Numbered from the stretch's first letter, positions 7,035 through 15,059 are shown. The stretch: DNA of 29,728 bases from Pseudoramibacter faecis (GCF_036289405.1 NZ_JAYFFI010000024.1:1-29728); one strand, 5' to 3'. Notes: generated from the letters alone by a model not told the origin. Numbers and translations are program-made.

Positions 7035-7583
7035 TCAGGCCTCGAGGATATAGGCGGCAGTGATTTCGGCGATCACCGTGTAGTGGGCGTCCTTATTCGG
7101 GCCGGCACACACGAAGCTGTCGACGTCCCGAGGATACATCGCCTCGCGGATGTCCTCCGGATAAGCGGCCATGTCCTGCAGCTGCTTGTAAAGCACCTTG
7201 CATTCGAGGGTGAGCGGCAGCTCTGCGATGGCCGGCACCGCGACCTTCTCGCCCGCCACCGGCGTGAGATGCGCCGCCGCGATCTTGTCGATATCCCGAC
7301 CGGACCGGCTGCCGCAGATTTTGATAACGGCCGGATCCACCGGTCCGCTCACCGGCAAATTGATGGTAAATTCTGGATGCGCCGCCAACTGCTCCGCCGT
7401 AAAGCGATGCTCGCGGATATAGGCCGTGAAGACCGGCCGCGCCCAGTTGATGCCGACGCCGCCCCAGCCGATGACCATGGTATTGGTCTTGCCGTGGGCA
7501 CGGGTGGTCAGCAAAATGCCCTTCGGCAAAGCTTCCATGATTCGCGGGGCATAATCCTGCCACTGGATGTTCCGTCTTTTCAT
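7035..7583 (-). CDS. Flavin reductase-like FMN-binding protein
   Basis: This is a 182-residue cytoplasmic protein of the flavin reductase / DIM6-NTAB split-barrel family, which binds FMN and often transfers electrons from NAD(P)H or reduces small molecules. Supporting residues are the N-terminal LPKGILLTTRAHGKTNTMVI (a segment that contacts FMN), WARPVFTAYIREHRFT, FTINLPVSG, KICGSRSGRDIDKI and LECKVLYKQ. The physiological substrate is unknown. The gene has its own promoter (7615-7643) divergent from the PNPOx-ferredoxin operon, a good ribosome site (AAGGAG), and the zinc-ribbon membrane protein directly downstream. Confidence 0.85.
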   Translation of the reverse strand: MKRRNIQWQDYAPRIMEALPKGILLTTRAHGKTNTMVIGWGGVGINWARPVFTAYIREHRFTAEQLAAHPEFTINLPVSGPVDPAVIKICGSRSGRDIDKIAAAHLTPVAGEKVAVPAIAELPLTLECKVLYKQLQDMAAYPEDIREAMYPRDVDSFVCAGPNKDAHYTVIAEITAAYILEA

Positions 7584-7614
7584 CGTAATTCACTCCTTAC
7601 TTTAAATTGTGCTC

Positions 7615-7643
7615 ATTATAGCCGCGGCGCCGGCAAATTTCAA
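7615..7643 (-). promoter_or_regulatory. Promoter of the flavin reductase gene
   Basis: TTGAAA (7638-7643) and a perfect TATAAT (7615-7620) lie 17 bases apart on the minus strand, 32 bases upstream of the start codon. Confidence 0.75.
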
Positions 7644-7778
7644 ATCTTTTTCGCCGCTCGGCGCGTGCCGGCCGCCCGGCCGATACCCAACCGCAGTGTC
7701 AGCGGGCATTCGCCGAAAGCCGAATACGCTTTTTTGGTCCGTTCGCATTTTGCAAAACGCCCTTTCTTAAGCCCTCCC

Positions 7779-7807
7779 TTGACAAACGGGCGCTCATCCG
7801 TTACACT
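7779..7807 (+). promoter_or_regulatory. Promoter of the PNPOx-ferredoxin / osmoprotectant operon
   Basis: A perfect TTGACA (7779-7784) and TACACT (7802-7807) lie 17 bases apart, about 88 bases upstream of the first ATG of the operon. Confidence 0.78.
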
Positions 7808-7812
7808 TTCGC

Positions 7813-7831
7813 TGTAATTTATCACATTACA
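7813..7831 (+). promoter_or_regulatory. Candidate operator just downstream of the -10 box
   Basis: The perfect inverted repeat TGTAAT-N7-ATTACA covers the likely transcription start, a position where a bound repressor would block initiation. The regulator is not identified and no regulator gene is adjacent. Confidence 0.5.
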
Positions 7832-7894
7832 AAACGCCGGTTGCGCTTGCCGCCTTCGACATCCTCTTTGTATTATATTCTGAAGGAGAACCTC

Positions 7895-8515
7895 ATGAAT
7901 GCCCAATCCTGTCTTGACGAGCTGCGCCGCATCCGCGACGTGGTTTTTGCCACCGTCGGTGCCGACGGCGCTCCCCGGGCCCGCATCATCGACATCATGC
8001 TGGCCGAGCCCGGCCGGCTGATTTTCTGCACGGCCCGAGGCAAGCATTTTTATCAGGAGCTCGTCGCCCGACCGGAGGTCGCCGTCACCGGGATGAATGA
8101 CCACTGGCAGTCCATCCGGCTGACGGGGCGCGCCACCCGCTTGCCCGAGGCCGACCAACGCGCCTGGATCGACCACATCTTCGAGGCCAACCCTTCGATG
8201 AACGAGGTTTATCCCGGCGACGCTCGTTACATCCTCGAAGCCTTTGCCATCGACCGCGGCGCGCTCGAGTTTTTCGATTTGGGACGCTCCCCCATCGTCC
8301 GGGAAAGCTTTGCCTTCGGCGGTGACACGCCCGAGGCCAAGGGTTTTTTCATCACCGACGGCTGCATCGGCTGCGACACCTGCGCCGGCCTGTGCCCCCA
8401 GCAGGCCATCGACGCCGGCACGCCCTATGTGATTCGTCAGCCCAACTGCCTGCATTGCGGGCTGTGCTTTGAGAATTGCCCGGTGGAGGCCATCGCCCGA
8501 AGGGAGGCGGTTTAA
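7895..8515 (+). CDS. Pyridoxamine-phosphate-oxidase-fold protein fused to a 2[4Fe-4S] ferredoxin
   Basis: This is a 206-residue two-domain redox protein. Residues 1-140 are a PNPOx-like split barrel that typically binds flavin (VVFATVGADGAPRARII, LIFCTARGKHFYQ, VAVTGMND, IRLTGRA). Residues 150-206 are a bacterial ferredoxin with two complete cluster motifs: Cys157, 160, 163, 167 (CIGCDTCAGLCP) and Cys185, 188, 191, 195 (CLHCGLCFENCP). Such fusions occur in anaerobes and would pass electrons between a flavin and ferredoxin; the substrate is unknown. The start was set at the ATG preceded by GAAGGAGAA. It is the first gene of an operon whose next genes encode an osmoprotectant ABC transporter, so the substrate may relate to an imported quaternary amine. 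Confidence 0.85.
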   Translation: MNAQSCLDELRRIRDVVFATVGADGAPRARIIDIMLAEPGRLIFCTARGKHFYQELVARPEVAVTGMNDHWQSIRLTGRATRLPEADQRAWIDHIFEANPSMNEVYPGDARYILEAFAIDRGALEFFDLGRSPIVRESFAFGGDTPEAKGFFITDGCIGCDTCAGLCPQQAIDAGTPYVIRQPNCLHCGLCFENCPVEAIARREAV

Positions 8516-9151
8516 ATTCGCGCCATTTCCCTTTATTTTGCCACCCACCTGCAGGTGTATTGGCAGATGGTGGCCCGCCACGTGCTGATCAGCCTTTTGT
8601 CGCTTTTCGTCGCGGCGGTTATCGCTATTCCCCTGGGCACCCTGTGCAGCCGCCTGTCCCGGCTGGAAAAAATTTCCGTTGGCTTCTGGGGAGCGCTGCG
8701 CATCGTGCCGTCGCTGGCCATTCTCTTTTTGCTCGTGCCCATCATGGGCACCGGCCTGCTCCCGGCGCTCATCGCGTTGATTTTGCTGGCGATTCCGCCG
8801 ATACTCATCAACACGGCGCTCGCCTTCAAAAGTCTGCCCGCCGATATCCTCGAGGCGGCCCGGGGCATGGGCATGCCCGAAAAGCGCCTGTTCTGGCAGA
8901 TCAAGGTGCCGCTGGCCTTCCCCACCATCTTTGCCGGCTTCCGCACCGCCGCCGCCGAAGTGATTGCCTCGGCAACATTAGCGGCTTATATTGGTGCCGG
9001 CGGCCTGGGCGAGCTCATCTTCACCGGACTGGGGCTGATGCGCGAGGATCTGCTGTGGATCGGGGGGCTGTCCGTCGCGGCGCTCTCACTGCTCACGGGG
9101 GCGCTGCTCACCCTGATCGACCGGCGGGTCCGCCGATACGAACGCCTTTAA
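8516..9151 (+). CDS. Osmoprotectant ABC transporter permease (OpuCB-like)
   Basis: This is one of two permeases of a quaternary-amine (glycine betaine/carnitine/choline type) importer. It has about five hydrophobic segments and the ATPase-coupling EAA loop (ILEAARGMGMPEKRLFWQIKVPLA). Typical OpuC/ProW blocks are LRIVPSLAILFLLVPIMG and ASATLAAYIGAGGLGELIF. The frame is open from 8516, directly after the stop of the PNPOx gene. AGGGAGG lies eight bases before an ATT at 8516, whereas the later GTG (8555) and ATG (8567) have no ribosome site and would remove conserved N-terminal sequence (SLYFATHLQVYWQMVARHV). I therefore place the start at a rare ATT, at moderate confidence. The family call is firm. 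Confidence 0.85.
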   Translation: MRAISLYFATHLQVYWQMVARHVLISLLSLFVAAVIAIPLGTLCSRLSRLEKISVGFWGALRIVPSLAILFLLVPIMGTGLLPALIALILLAIPPILINTALAFKSLPADILEAARGMGMPEKRLFWQIKVPLAFPTIFAGFRTAAAEVIASATLAAYIGAGGLGELIFTGLGLMREDLLWIGGLSVAALSLLTGALLTLIDRRVRRYERL

Positions 9152-9185
9152 CCGCCCCCGCATTTTAAAACCGAAAGGATCCCCC

Positions 9186-10091
9186 ATGAATAACCATTTA
9201 TCTCTGAGGCTCACCGCTGTGGCCATCGCCGTCGCCCTTTGTGCCGTTTTCGCGCTGTCTGCCTGCGGCAGGAGCAAGGGCACCATCAAAGTCGGCTCGA
9301 AAAACTTCACCGAAAGCGAGATCATCGCCGAGATTTACGCCCTCGCCCTGGAGGACGCCGGCTACAAGGTCGACCGCAGCTTCGACATTTCGGGCTCGAC
9401 CATCCACACCACCCTCGTCCATGACGACATCGATTGCTACCCGGCCTATACCGGGACGGCGCTGCTTTCGGTTTTAAAGCGCCCGTTTCAAACCGATCCG
9501 CAAAGGGTTTATGCCACCGTGAAAAAGGCCTATAAAAAGAAATGGAATATCGAATGGCTGGATTATGCCAAGGCCACCGATTCCCAGGGGCTTGCCATCA
9601 CCACGGCTGCCGCCAAGAAATACAACATTAGAACCATCTCGGACCTGCAAAAGCACGCGACCCAACTGCGCTTCGCCTCCCAGGGTGAATTTGACGAACG
9701 CGTCGACGGGCTGCCCGGCCTCACCAAGACCTACGGCGCCTTTCACTGGAAATCCTCGAAGATTTACGACAACGCCCTCAAATATCAGGTGCTGCTCAAA
9801 GGACAGGCCGATGTGACGCCGTGCTATACCACCGAGGGACAGCTGACCAATAAAAAGCTGACCCTTCTCACCGACGACAAGCATTTCTGGCCGCCTTACA
9901 ACGTCGCTCCGGTGGTGCGCGGCTCGGTGCTCAAAGCCCATCCGGACATCGCAAAGACCCTCAACGCCGTCTCGAAGCATCTAACCACCGCCGCCCTCAC
10001 CAAGCTCAACGCCAAGGTGGACGTGGACAAGAAAGACGCCGAAGACGTCGCCAAAGATTTTTACGACAGCATAGCGGACGATTTGAAATAG
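9186..10091 (+). CDS. Osmoprotectant-binding lipoprotein (OpuCC/OpuAC-like)
   Basis: This is a 301-residue substrate-binding protein of the quaternary-amine importer, anchored to the outer face of the membrane. The N-terminus is a lipoprotein signal peptide with lipobox LSAC (Cys27). The mature part is the type II binding fold typical of OpuCC/ProX-like proteins: IKVGSKNFTESEIIAEIYA, DIDCYPAYTGTAL, GLAITTAAAKKYNI, LRFASQGEFDERVDGLPGL, QADVTPCYTTEGQL and PPYNVAPVVRG. Aromatic residues in these blocks form the cation box in relatives; the exact ligand cannot be decided from sequence. The ribosome site is AAAGGA. It lies between the first permease and the ATPase genes. Confidence 0.92.
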   Translation: MNNHLSLRLTAVAIAVALCAVFALSACGRSKGTIKVGSKNFTESEIIAEIYALALEDAGYKVDRSFDISGSTIHTTLVHDDIDCYPAYTGTALLSVLKRPFQTDPQRVYATVKKAYKKKWNIEWLDYAKATDSQGLAITTAAAKKYNIRTISDLQKHATQLRFASQGEFDERVDGLPGLTKTYGAFHWKSSKIYDNALKYQVLLKGQADVTPCYTTEGQLTNKKLTLLTDDKHFWPPYNVAPVVRGSVLKAHPDIAKTLNAVSKHLTTAALTKLNAKVDVDKKDAEDVAKDFYDSIADDLK

Positions 10092-10125
10092 CACGCCCGC
10101 TTTTGATTTTTCAGAGAGGAACTCC

Positions 10126-10884
10126 ATGGCCACAGCAGTTGCCTTTCAAGCCATCACCAAAACCTTCCCCGGCGCGGCCGCTCCCGCCCTCGACCGCATC
10201 AGCTTCGAGGCCCACGCCGGCGAGCTGATCACCATCCTCGGCACCTCGGGCTGCGGCAAGACCACCCTGATCCGGCTCATCAACCGGCTGATCGAGCCGG
10301 ACAGCGGCCGGATTCTGCTGGACGGCAAAGCCATCGCCAATGAGGATCCCGTCGCCTTGCGCCAGCGCATCGGCTATGTGATTCAGCAGGTGGGGCTCTT
10401 CCCCCATCAGAGCGTCGCCAAAAACATCGCCACCGTGCCGACCATCCTCGGCTGGGATGCGGCGCGCATCCGCTCCCGCGTCGACGCGCTGCTCGCCCTC
10501 GTGAACCTCGACCCCGACGAATTTCGCGGCCGCTACCCCAGGCAGCTTTCCGGCGGACAGCAGCAGCGGGTCGGCCTGGCCCGGGCCCTTGCGGCCGATC
10601 CGGCCATTATGCTCCTCGACGAGCCCTTCGGCGCCATCGACGCCATCAACCGCGAAAGCCTGCAGGACAGCCTCCTCGCTATCCACCGCGCTTCAAAAAA
10701 GACCTTTCTCTTCGTGACCCACGATATCCGCGAGGCCTTCAAGCTGGGCAGCCGGGTGCTCATCATGGACCGGGGGCAAATCGAGCAGTTCGATACCCCC
10801 GCGGCCATCCAGGCCCATCCGGCCACCGATTTTGTGCGCGCCCTGCTAAAGAGCAGCGGCGCCGCCTGCGAGGCCGTGCTATGA
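10126..10884 (+). CDS. Osmoprotectant ABC transporter ATP-binding protein (OpuCA-like, no CBS domains)
   Basis: This is the nucleotide-binding subunit of the importer, 252 residues. Walker A is GTSGCGKTT (39-47), the Q-loop is YVIQQVGLFPH, the ABC signature is LSGGQQQRVGLARAL (141-155), Walker B is IMLLDEP (161-167) and the H-loop is FVTHD. Classical OpuCA/ProV/OpuAA carry two C-terminal CBS domains that sense ionic strength; this protein stops just after the ATPase core, so that regulatory part is missing and activity would have to be controlled by transcription or another subunit. The ribosome site is GAGAGGA. Its last four bases overlap the start of the second permease gene (ATGA). Confidence 0.93.
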   Translation: MATAVAFQAITKTFPGAAAPALDRISFEAHAGELITILGTSGCGKTTLIRLINRLIEPDSGRILLDGKAIANEDPVALRQRIGYVIQQVGLFPHQSVAKNIATVPTILGWDAARIRSRVDALLALVNLDPDEFRGRYPRQLSGGQQQRVGLARALAADPAIMLLDEPFGAIDAINRESLQDSLLAIHRASKKTFLFVTHDIREAFKLGSRVLIMDRGQIEQFDTPAAIQAHPATDFVRALLKSSGAACEAVL

Positions 10885-11558
10885 AGGCCATGTTCATTTA
10901 TTGGGCCCACCATGCCGACCAATTTGCCAGGGGCCTTGCCGAGCACTTGGCCATCACCGGCATCACCCTGGCCTGCTCTCTCGCGCTCGCCGCTGCACTC
11001 ACCCTGCTCATCTGGCGAAACCGCAGGCTTTCCGCCATCGCGATCCAAATCTTCGGCGCGGTTTACGCCATTCCCTCGCTGGCGCTTTTCGCCATCCTCA
11101 TTCCCATCACCGGCCTGGGCATGCCCACCGCCGTTCTGGTGCTGACGGTTTATAATCAGTTTCTTCTGCTGCGCAATATCATCGCCGGCCTCGAGGGCAT
11201 CGACCCGGCCATTACCGAAGCGGCCACCGGCATGGGCATGACGCCCCTGCAGGTGCTCATCCGGGTCGAGCTGCCTTTGGCCATGCCGGCCATCGTCGCG
11301 GGCATCCGCCTCGCTGTGATCTCCACCATCGGCATCGCCACCATCGCTGCGACCGTCGATGCCGGCGGCCTCGGCACTCTGCTCTTTCAAGGGCTGCGCG
11401 CGATGAATCTCTACAAGCTGATCGGTGCGACGCTGCTGTGTTTTGTGGTTGCAGCGGCGGTCGGCACCGCTCTGCGCTCCCTCGAAAAGCGCGTGACCCC
11501 GCAATTTGAAGCGACCGACGCCTCGGCCAAAACGAAAGAAGCGATCAGAAATGAATGA
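10881..11558 (+). CDS. Osmoprotectant ABC transporter permease (OpuCD-like)
   Basis: This is the second membrane subunit of the importer, 225 residues with about six hydrophobic segments. The coupling loop is ITEAATGMGMTPLQVLIRVELPLA. The family blocks AVYAIPSLALFAILIP, GIRLAVISTIGIATIAATV and DAGGLGTLLFQGL are present. It is translationally coupled to the ATPase gene by a 4-base overlap, and its end overlaps the start of the following oxidoreductase relic, so all belong to one transcript. Having two different permeases, as here and in OpuC, distinguishes this system from the ProVWX/OpuA type with one permease. Confidence 0.92.
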   Translation: MKAMFIYWAHHADQFARGLAEHLAITGITLACSLALAAALTLLIWRNRRLSAIAIQIFGAVYAIPSLALFAILIPITGLGMPTAVLVLTVYNQFLLLRNIIAGLEGIDPAITEAATGMGMTPLQVLIRVELPLAMPAIVAGIRLAVISTIGIATIAATVDAGGLGTLLFQGLRAMNLYKLIGATLLCFVVAAAVGTALRSLEKRVTPQFEATDASAKTKEAIRNE

Positions 11559-12521
11559 AATGATGAAGGCTGTCGTTGTCCATCGCCCCGGCGACCCCAG
11601 TGTTTTAAAGATTGAAGCCGCACCCGTCCCCAAAGTGCGGCCGGGCTGGTCTTTGGTGCGCGTCCGGGGCTTCGGCGTCAACCATTCGGAAATCTTCACC
11701 CGGCAGGGCCTCTCTCCCGGCGTCGCCTTTCCGCGCATCCTCGGCACCGAATGTGTCGGCACCATCGCCGAAAGTTCTGACACAACGCGGCTGCCCGTCG
11801 GCCGGCGCGTCGTGTCCATCATGGGCGAGATGGGCCGCGCCTTCGGCGGGAGCTACGCCGAGTTTTGCCTGCTCCCCAACGAACAGATCATCCCCGCCGC
11901 GTCCGATTTGCCCTGGCCCACCCTCGCCGCCGTCCCCGAGACCTTCTATACTCCGCCTTTGGCTCGCTGCAGAATCTGCACCTGACCGGGAATAAGCGCG
12001 TGCTGGTGCGCGGGGCGACCAGCGGCGTCGGTATCGCCTTCGCCAGGCTCGTCCATGCCGCCTATCCGAAGACGCCGCTCACCGGCTGCTGCCGCGATCC
12101 GAAGGCAAAGGCAGAAGCGCTTACCGCCGTCGGTTTTGACGCGACAATCGCCGATCGCGGCGGCGACCTGCAAACGGATCAGGCCTTCGACCGGGTGCTG
12201 GAGCTCGTCGGCCCGGCCACCCTCAAGGATACCTGCGCCCACACCGCACCCGGCGGCATTATTTGCTCCACCGGGCAGTTGGGCGGCCAGTGGTTTATGG
12301 ATGGTTTCGACCCGATCATGGACCTGCCGGAGGGCGGCTATCTCACGAGCTTTTATTCCGGCAATGCGGACGACGCCCGGATGAACGCCCTGCTCGCCTT
12401 TATCGAGACTCACGACGTCGACGCGACGCCGGCCAAGGTGTTTGACCTCGACCATGTGGCGGATGCCCACCGTTATCTGGAAGGCCGTCACAGCTTTGGC
12501 AAGGTGGTGGTGCTGCCTTAA
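11551..12521 (+). pseudogene. Quinone oxidoreductase-like medium-chain dehydrogenase, frameshifted
   Basis: These are two frames of one zinc-free medium-chain dehydrogenase/reductase (NADPH:quinone reductase-like, about 320 residues). The first frame covers MKAVVVHRPGDPSVLKIE, GFGVNHSEIFTRQG, FPRILGTECVGTI and up to PETFYT. The second resumes with AFGSLQNL, the NADP-binding VLVRGATSGVGIAFARL, DRVLELVGPATLKDT and the usual ending SFGKVVVLP. The switch lies near 11950-11960, where a net two-base insertion (or one-base loss) in TATACTCCGCCTTTGG breaks the frame. The ATG overlaps the end of the second permease gene, so it is the last gene of the transporter operon. A terminator follows. All domains are preserved on both sides, so the break is recent or a sequence error. 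Confidence 0.8.
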
Positions 12522-12536
12522 CGCGCCGTTTTTTCT

Positions 12537-12567
12537 TCGTCCTGCCCCGCGGGGCGATTTTTTTTTG
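12537..12567 (+). terminator. Terminator of the transporter operon
   Basis: The GC-rich hairpin GCCCCGCGGGGC (12544-12555), extended by TCG/CGA, is followed by nine T residues (12558-12566), 15 to 20 bases after the last stop codon. Confidence 0.85.
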
Positions 12568-12759
12568 CGTCTTTTTCTGCCCATGTCGGCAGCTCCCGAA
12601 CGCCCGGCATCCCTGTGCGATTGTCTCGCATCGAACATTTTAATTTTACATAATCTCAGAAAAACTCAATTTGTTTGGACTAATAAGTCTCATTTTTACC
12701 AAATAACGCAACTCACATCTTCCTTTAAAAAAATACATGACAAAGAATAGATATTTTTA

Positions 12760-12789
12760 TTGACATGGCTATACCCCCATATGTATAAT
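12760..12789 (+). promoter_or_regulatory. Promoter of the metal ATPase operon
   Basis: Perfect TTGACA (12760-12765) and perfect TATAAT (12784-12789) are separated by 18 bases, about 53 bases before the start codon. The spacer contains operator-like sequence. Confidence 0.88.
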
Positions 12790-12817
12790 AGCGTTAGATA
12801 ATACATTAACGGGTATA
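12770..12817 (+). promoter_or_regulatory. CsoR-like operator elements
   Basis: TATAC-N8-GTATA (12770-12787) sits in the promoter spacer and over the -10 box, and its left half is ATACCCCC. A second element, GGGTATA (12811-12817), forms an inverted repeat with TATACCC (12770-12776). ATACCC/GGGTAT half-sites are typical of CsoR/CstR-family repressors. The position is suited to repression relieved by metal. No csoR gene is in the window. Confidence 0.5.
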
Positions 12818-12841
12818 TGTTAGTTGAGAGGAGAAATACGA

Positions 12842-14707
12842 ATGAAAGCTTTGATGGTCAAACTGAAGAGCCTGCCCGCCGTCGGCGGTACCAAAAAAGA
12901 TATCGCTCTGTTGAGCATTGCCGGTGTTTCCCTGCTGTTCAGTCTATTCCAACGGGTCGCCCTACTCTTTGATACGGCTTGGGTTGCCATTGCACTCTGC
13001 GGCATTCCCATCATTTTCGAAGCGATCATCGGCCTGGTTACCGAGTTCGATATTACCGCCGATGTGCTCGTTGCCATCGCGCTGATCGCCTCGGTGGCCG
13101 TCGGCGAAACCTTTGCCGCCGGGGAAGTGGCCTTCATCATGCAGCTGGGCGGCCTGCTCGAGGAGCTCACCGTGGCTCGCGCCCGCAGCGGCATCGAAAA
13201 ACTCGTCCACCTCACGCCGCGCACGGCCCGCGTGATAAAAGACGGCGCCGAAACCATCGTCCCGGCCCAGGCCGTTTGCATCGGGGACAGACTTTCGGTG
13301 CATCCGGGGGAAACCATCGCCGTGGATGGGGTCATTCGCTCCGGGCAGACCGCCGTCAGTCAGGCGGTGATGACCGGCGAATCCCTCCCCGTCAATAAAG
13401 GTGTCGGCGACGCGGTTTTCAGCGGCACCGTCAACCAATACGGCGCCTTCGAGATGGAGGCCACCGAGGTCGGCGAGGACAGCTCCATCCAGCGGATGAT
13501 CCGCCTGGTGCAGTCCGCCGATGCCGGCAAGGCCAAAATCGTGAACCTGGCCGACCGCTGGGCCGTGTGGATTGTGCTCATCGCCCTGTCGACCGCTGTG
13601 GGCACCTGGGTCGTTACCCGCGACATCATCCGCGCCGTGACCATTCTCGTGGTGTTTTGTCCCTGCGCGCTGGTGCTCGCCACCCCCACGGCCATCACGG
13701 CCGGCATCGGCAATGTGACCAAGCACGGCTTCCTCGTTCGGGAGGGCGACGCTTTGGAACGGCTGGCCCGGGTCTCGCGCATCACCTTCGACAAAACCGG
13801 CACCTTGACCCTGGGAACCCCGGCGGTGACTGCCGTCGCGGCCGAAGGCGATCGCGACGCGCTTTACCGGCTGACCGCCGCCGCCGAGCAATTCTCGGAA
13901 CACCCCCTCGGCGAGGCCGTTGTCCGCTGCTATCAGGAAAGTCACGACCAACCGCTCCCCTCCGCCGACCAGTTCAAGATGATCCCAGGGCAGGGCGTCT
14001 TTGCCGAAGTCGACGGGCACCGGGTGCTCGCCGGCAACAGCAAGCTCTTTGAAGCCGAGGGCATCCCTCTGCCGGAGCACGCACTCGGCGAAGCCATCGT
14101 CTATCAAAACGACGGCAGTACCGTCACCTACGTCGCGGTGGACGGCCATTACGCCGGAACGATCGTGCTGGCCGATACCCTGCGGCCGAAAAGCCTATCG
14201 ATGATCGAGCGCCTCAAACATTTGTCCATCGTGCCGACTCTGCTCACCGGCGATAACGCAGCTTCAGCTCAGGCGGTGTCCGCACGACTTGCAATCCTTG
14301 ATTTCCGCGCGGACTGCCTGCCGGAAGATAAGCTCAGCTTCATTGCAGACTGCTTGCAACGAAACGAGGCCGTGTGCATGATTGGCGATGGCATCAACGA
14401 CGCGCCGTCGCTTAAAAAAGCGACCGTCGGCATCGCCATGGGCGGTATCGGCAGCGACATCGCCGTGGATGCGGCGGATATCGTTATGGTGGACGACGAT
14501 GTGAAGGAGCTGCCCCATTTGTTCGCCCTTTCCCGCCGTATGATGCACATCATCAAAGCCAATCTGACCTTTTCTATGGTGCTCAATTTTGCCGCGCTGG
14601 GACTGGCCGTATTTGGCATTTTAAATCCCGTCGTCGGCGCCCTGGTGCACAACGCAGGATCCGTTTTCGTCATCGTCAATTCATCCTTTTTATTAAGTTG
14701 GAGGTAA
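12842..14707 (+). CDS. P1B-type heavy-metal-translocating ATPase
   Basis: This is a 621-residue membrane metal pump. Numbered from the chosen ATG: actuator-domain TGES (178-181), the metal-channel motif CPC (273-275, in FCPCALVLATPTAI), phosphorylation motif DKTGT (317-321), the P1B hallmark HP (354-355, SEHPLGEA), LLTGDN (467-472) and hinge GDGINDAPS (515-523). It has no N-terminal CxxC metal-binding domain. The last helix reads HNAGSVFVIVNSSFLL, which fits neither the classic Cu (MxxS) nor Zn/Cd (conserved Asp) signature cleanly, so metal specificity is open. The CsoR-like operator favours copper. The start at ATG 12842 is preferred over an upstream TTG because GAGAGGAG lies directly before it. 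A small membrane protein gene follows by four bases. Confidence 0.92.
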   Translation: MKALMVKLKSLPAVGGTKKDIALLSIAGVSLLFSLFQRVALLFDTAWVAIALCGIPIIFEAIIGLVTEFDITADVLVAIALIASVAVGETFAAGEVAFIMQLGGLLEELTVARARSGIEKLVHLTPRTARVIKDGAETIVPAQAVCIGDRLSVHPGETIAVDGVIRSGQTAVSQAVMTGESLPVNKGVGDAVFSGTVNQYGAFEMEATEVGEDSSIQRMIRLVQSADAGKAKIVNLADRWAVWIVLIALSTAVGTWVVTRDIIRAVTILVVFCPCALVLATPTAITAGIGNVTKHGFLVREGDALERLARVSRITFDKTGTLTLGTPAVTAVAAEGDRDALYRLTAAAEQFSEHPLGEAVVRCYQESHDQPLPSADQFKMIPGQGVFAEVDGHRVLAGNSKLFEAEGIPLPEHALGEAIVYQNDGSTVTYVAVDGHYAGTIVLADTLRPKSLSMIERLKHLSIVPTLLTGDNAASAQAVSARLAILDFRADCLPEDKLSFIADCLQRNEAVCMIGDGINDAPSLKKATVGIAMGGIGSDIAVDAADIVMVDDDVKELPHLFALSRRMMHIIKANLTFSMVLNFAALGLAVFGILNPVVGALVHNAGSVFVIVNSSFLLSWR

Positions 14708-14711
14708 GTTC

Positions 14712-14897
14712 ATGTTTTCTGTGATCAAATTTGTTTTCGGTTTTGCCATTGGGGCCTTGCTTCTCATCGCTGGCCTGTACTACCTGAAAAAAGAAAATGA
14801 CGATACCGATTCCCGCAAGATCTATGGAGCGGTTGCCGCCATCGGCACGGTTATTCTCGCATCTGCGCTGGTCTTTCTGATCATGCAGTCACTATAA
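14712..14897 (+). CDS. Small two-helix membrane protein
   Basis: This is a 61-residue protein with two hydrophobic helices (about 4-24 and 38-59) joined by a charged loop (KKENDDTDSRK). I do not recognise a family. The ribosome binding site GGAGG overlaps the last codons of the ATPase gene and the ATG comes four bases after its stop, so the gene is cotranscribed and probably translated together with the pump. It could be an accessory or regulatory subunit of the ATPase; this is an inference from position and topology only. Confidence 0.75.
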   Translation: MFSVIKFVFGFAIGALLLIAGLYYLKKENDDTDSRKIYGAVAAIGTVILASALVFLIMQSL

Positions 14898-14911
14898 AAC
14901 CTCGCTCTTAG

Positions 14912-14948
14912 CCCTCCTCTACCGACAACCGGTAAAGGGGGCCGTTTT
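14912..14948 (+). terminator. Possible terminator of the ATPase operon
   Basis: TACCG pairs with CGGTA around a five-base loop, with imperfect CCCTC/GGGGG extension, followed by CCGTTTTGTT. It lies 15 bases after the small membrane protein gene. The U-run is weak. Confidence 0.5.
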
Positions 14949-15059
14949 GTTGCGTTGCTTTCATTGCAGGCGTCAGAGTTCTTCTGTACCCATCGCCGGA
15001 TAATGATCCATCGCGACCCCACGTCCTTTTGCCCTTTGGCACTGCCCTGGCAAGGGGCA

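Noticed and set aside
10533..11822. Long minus-strand open frame (429 codons) across the transporter genes
   Set aside because: It is antisense to the ATPase and permease genes, with low-complexity Arg/Gly/Asp-rich translation typical of GC-rich shadow frames.
12962..14149. Long minus-strand open frame (395 codons) under the metal ATPase
   Set aside because: It is the complement of a clear P1B ATPase; His/Gly/Asp-rich and without any domain.
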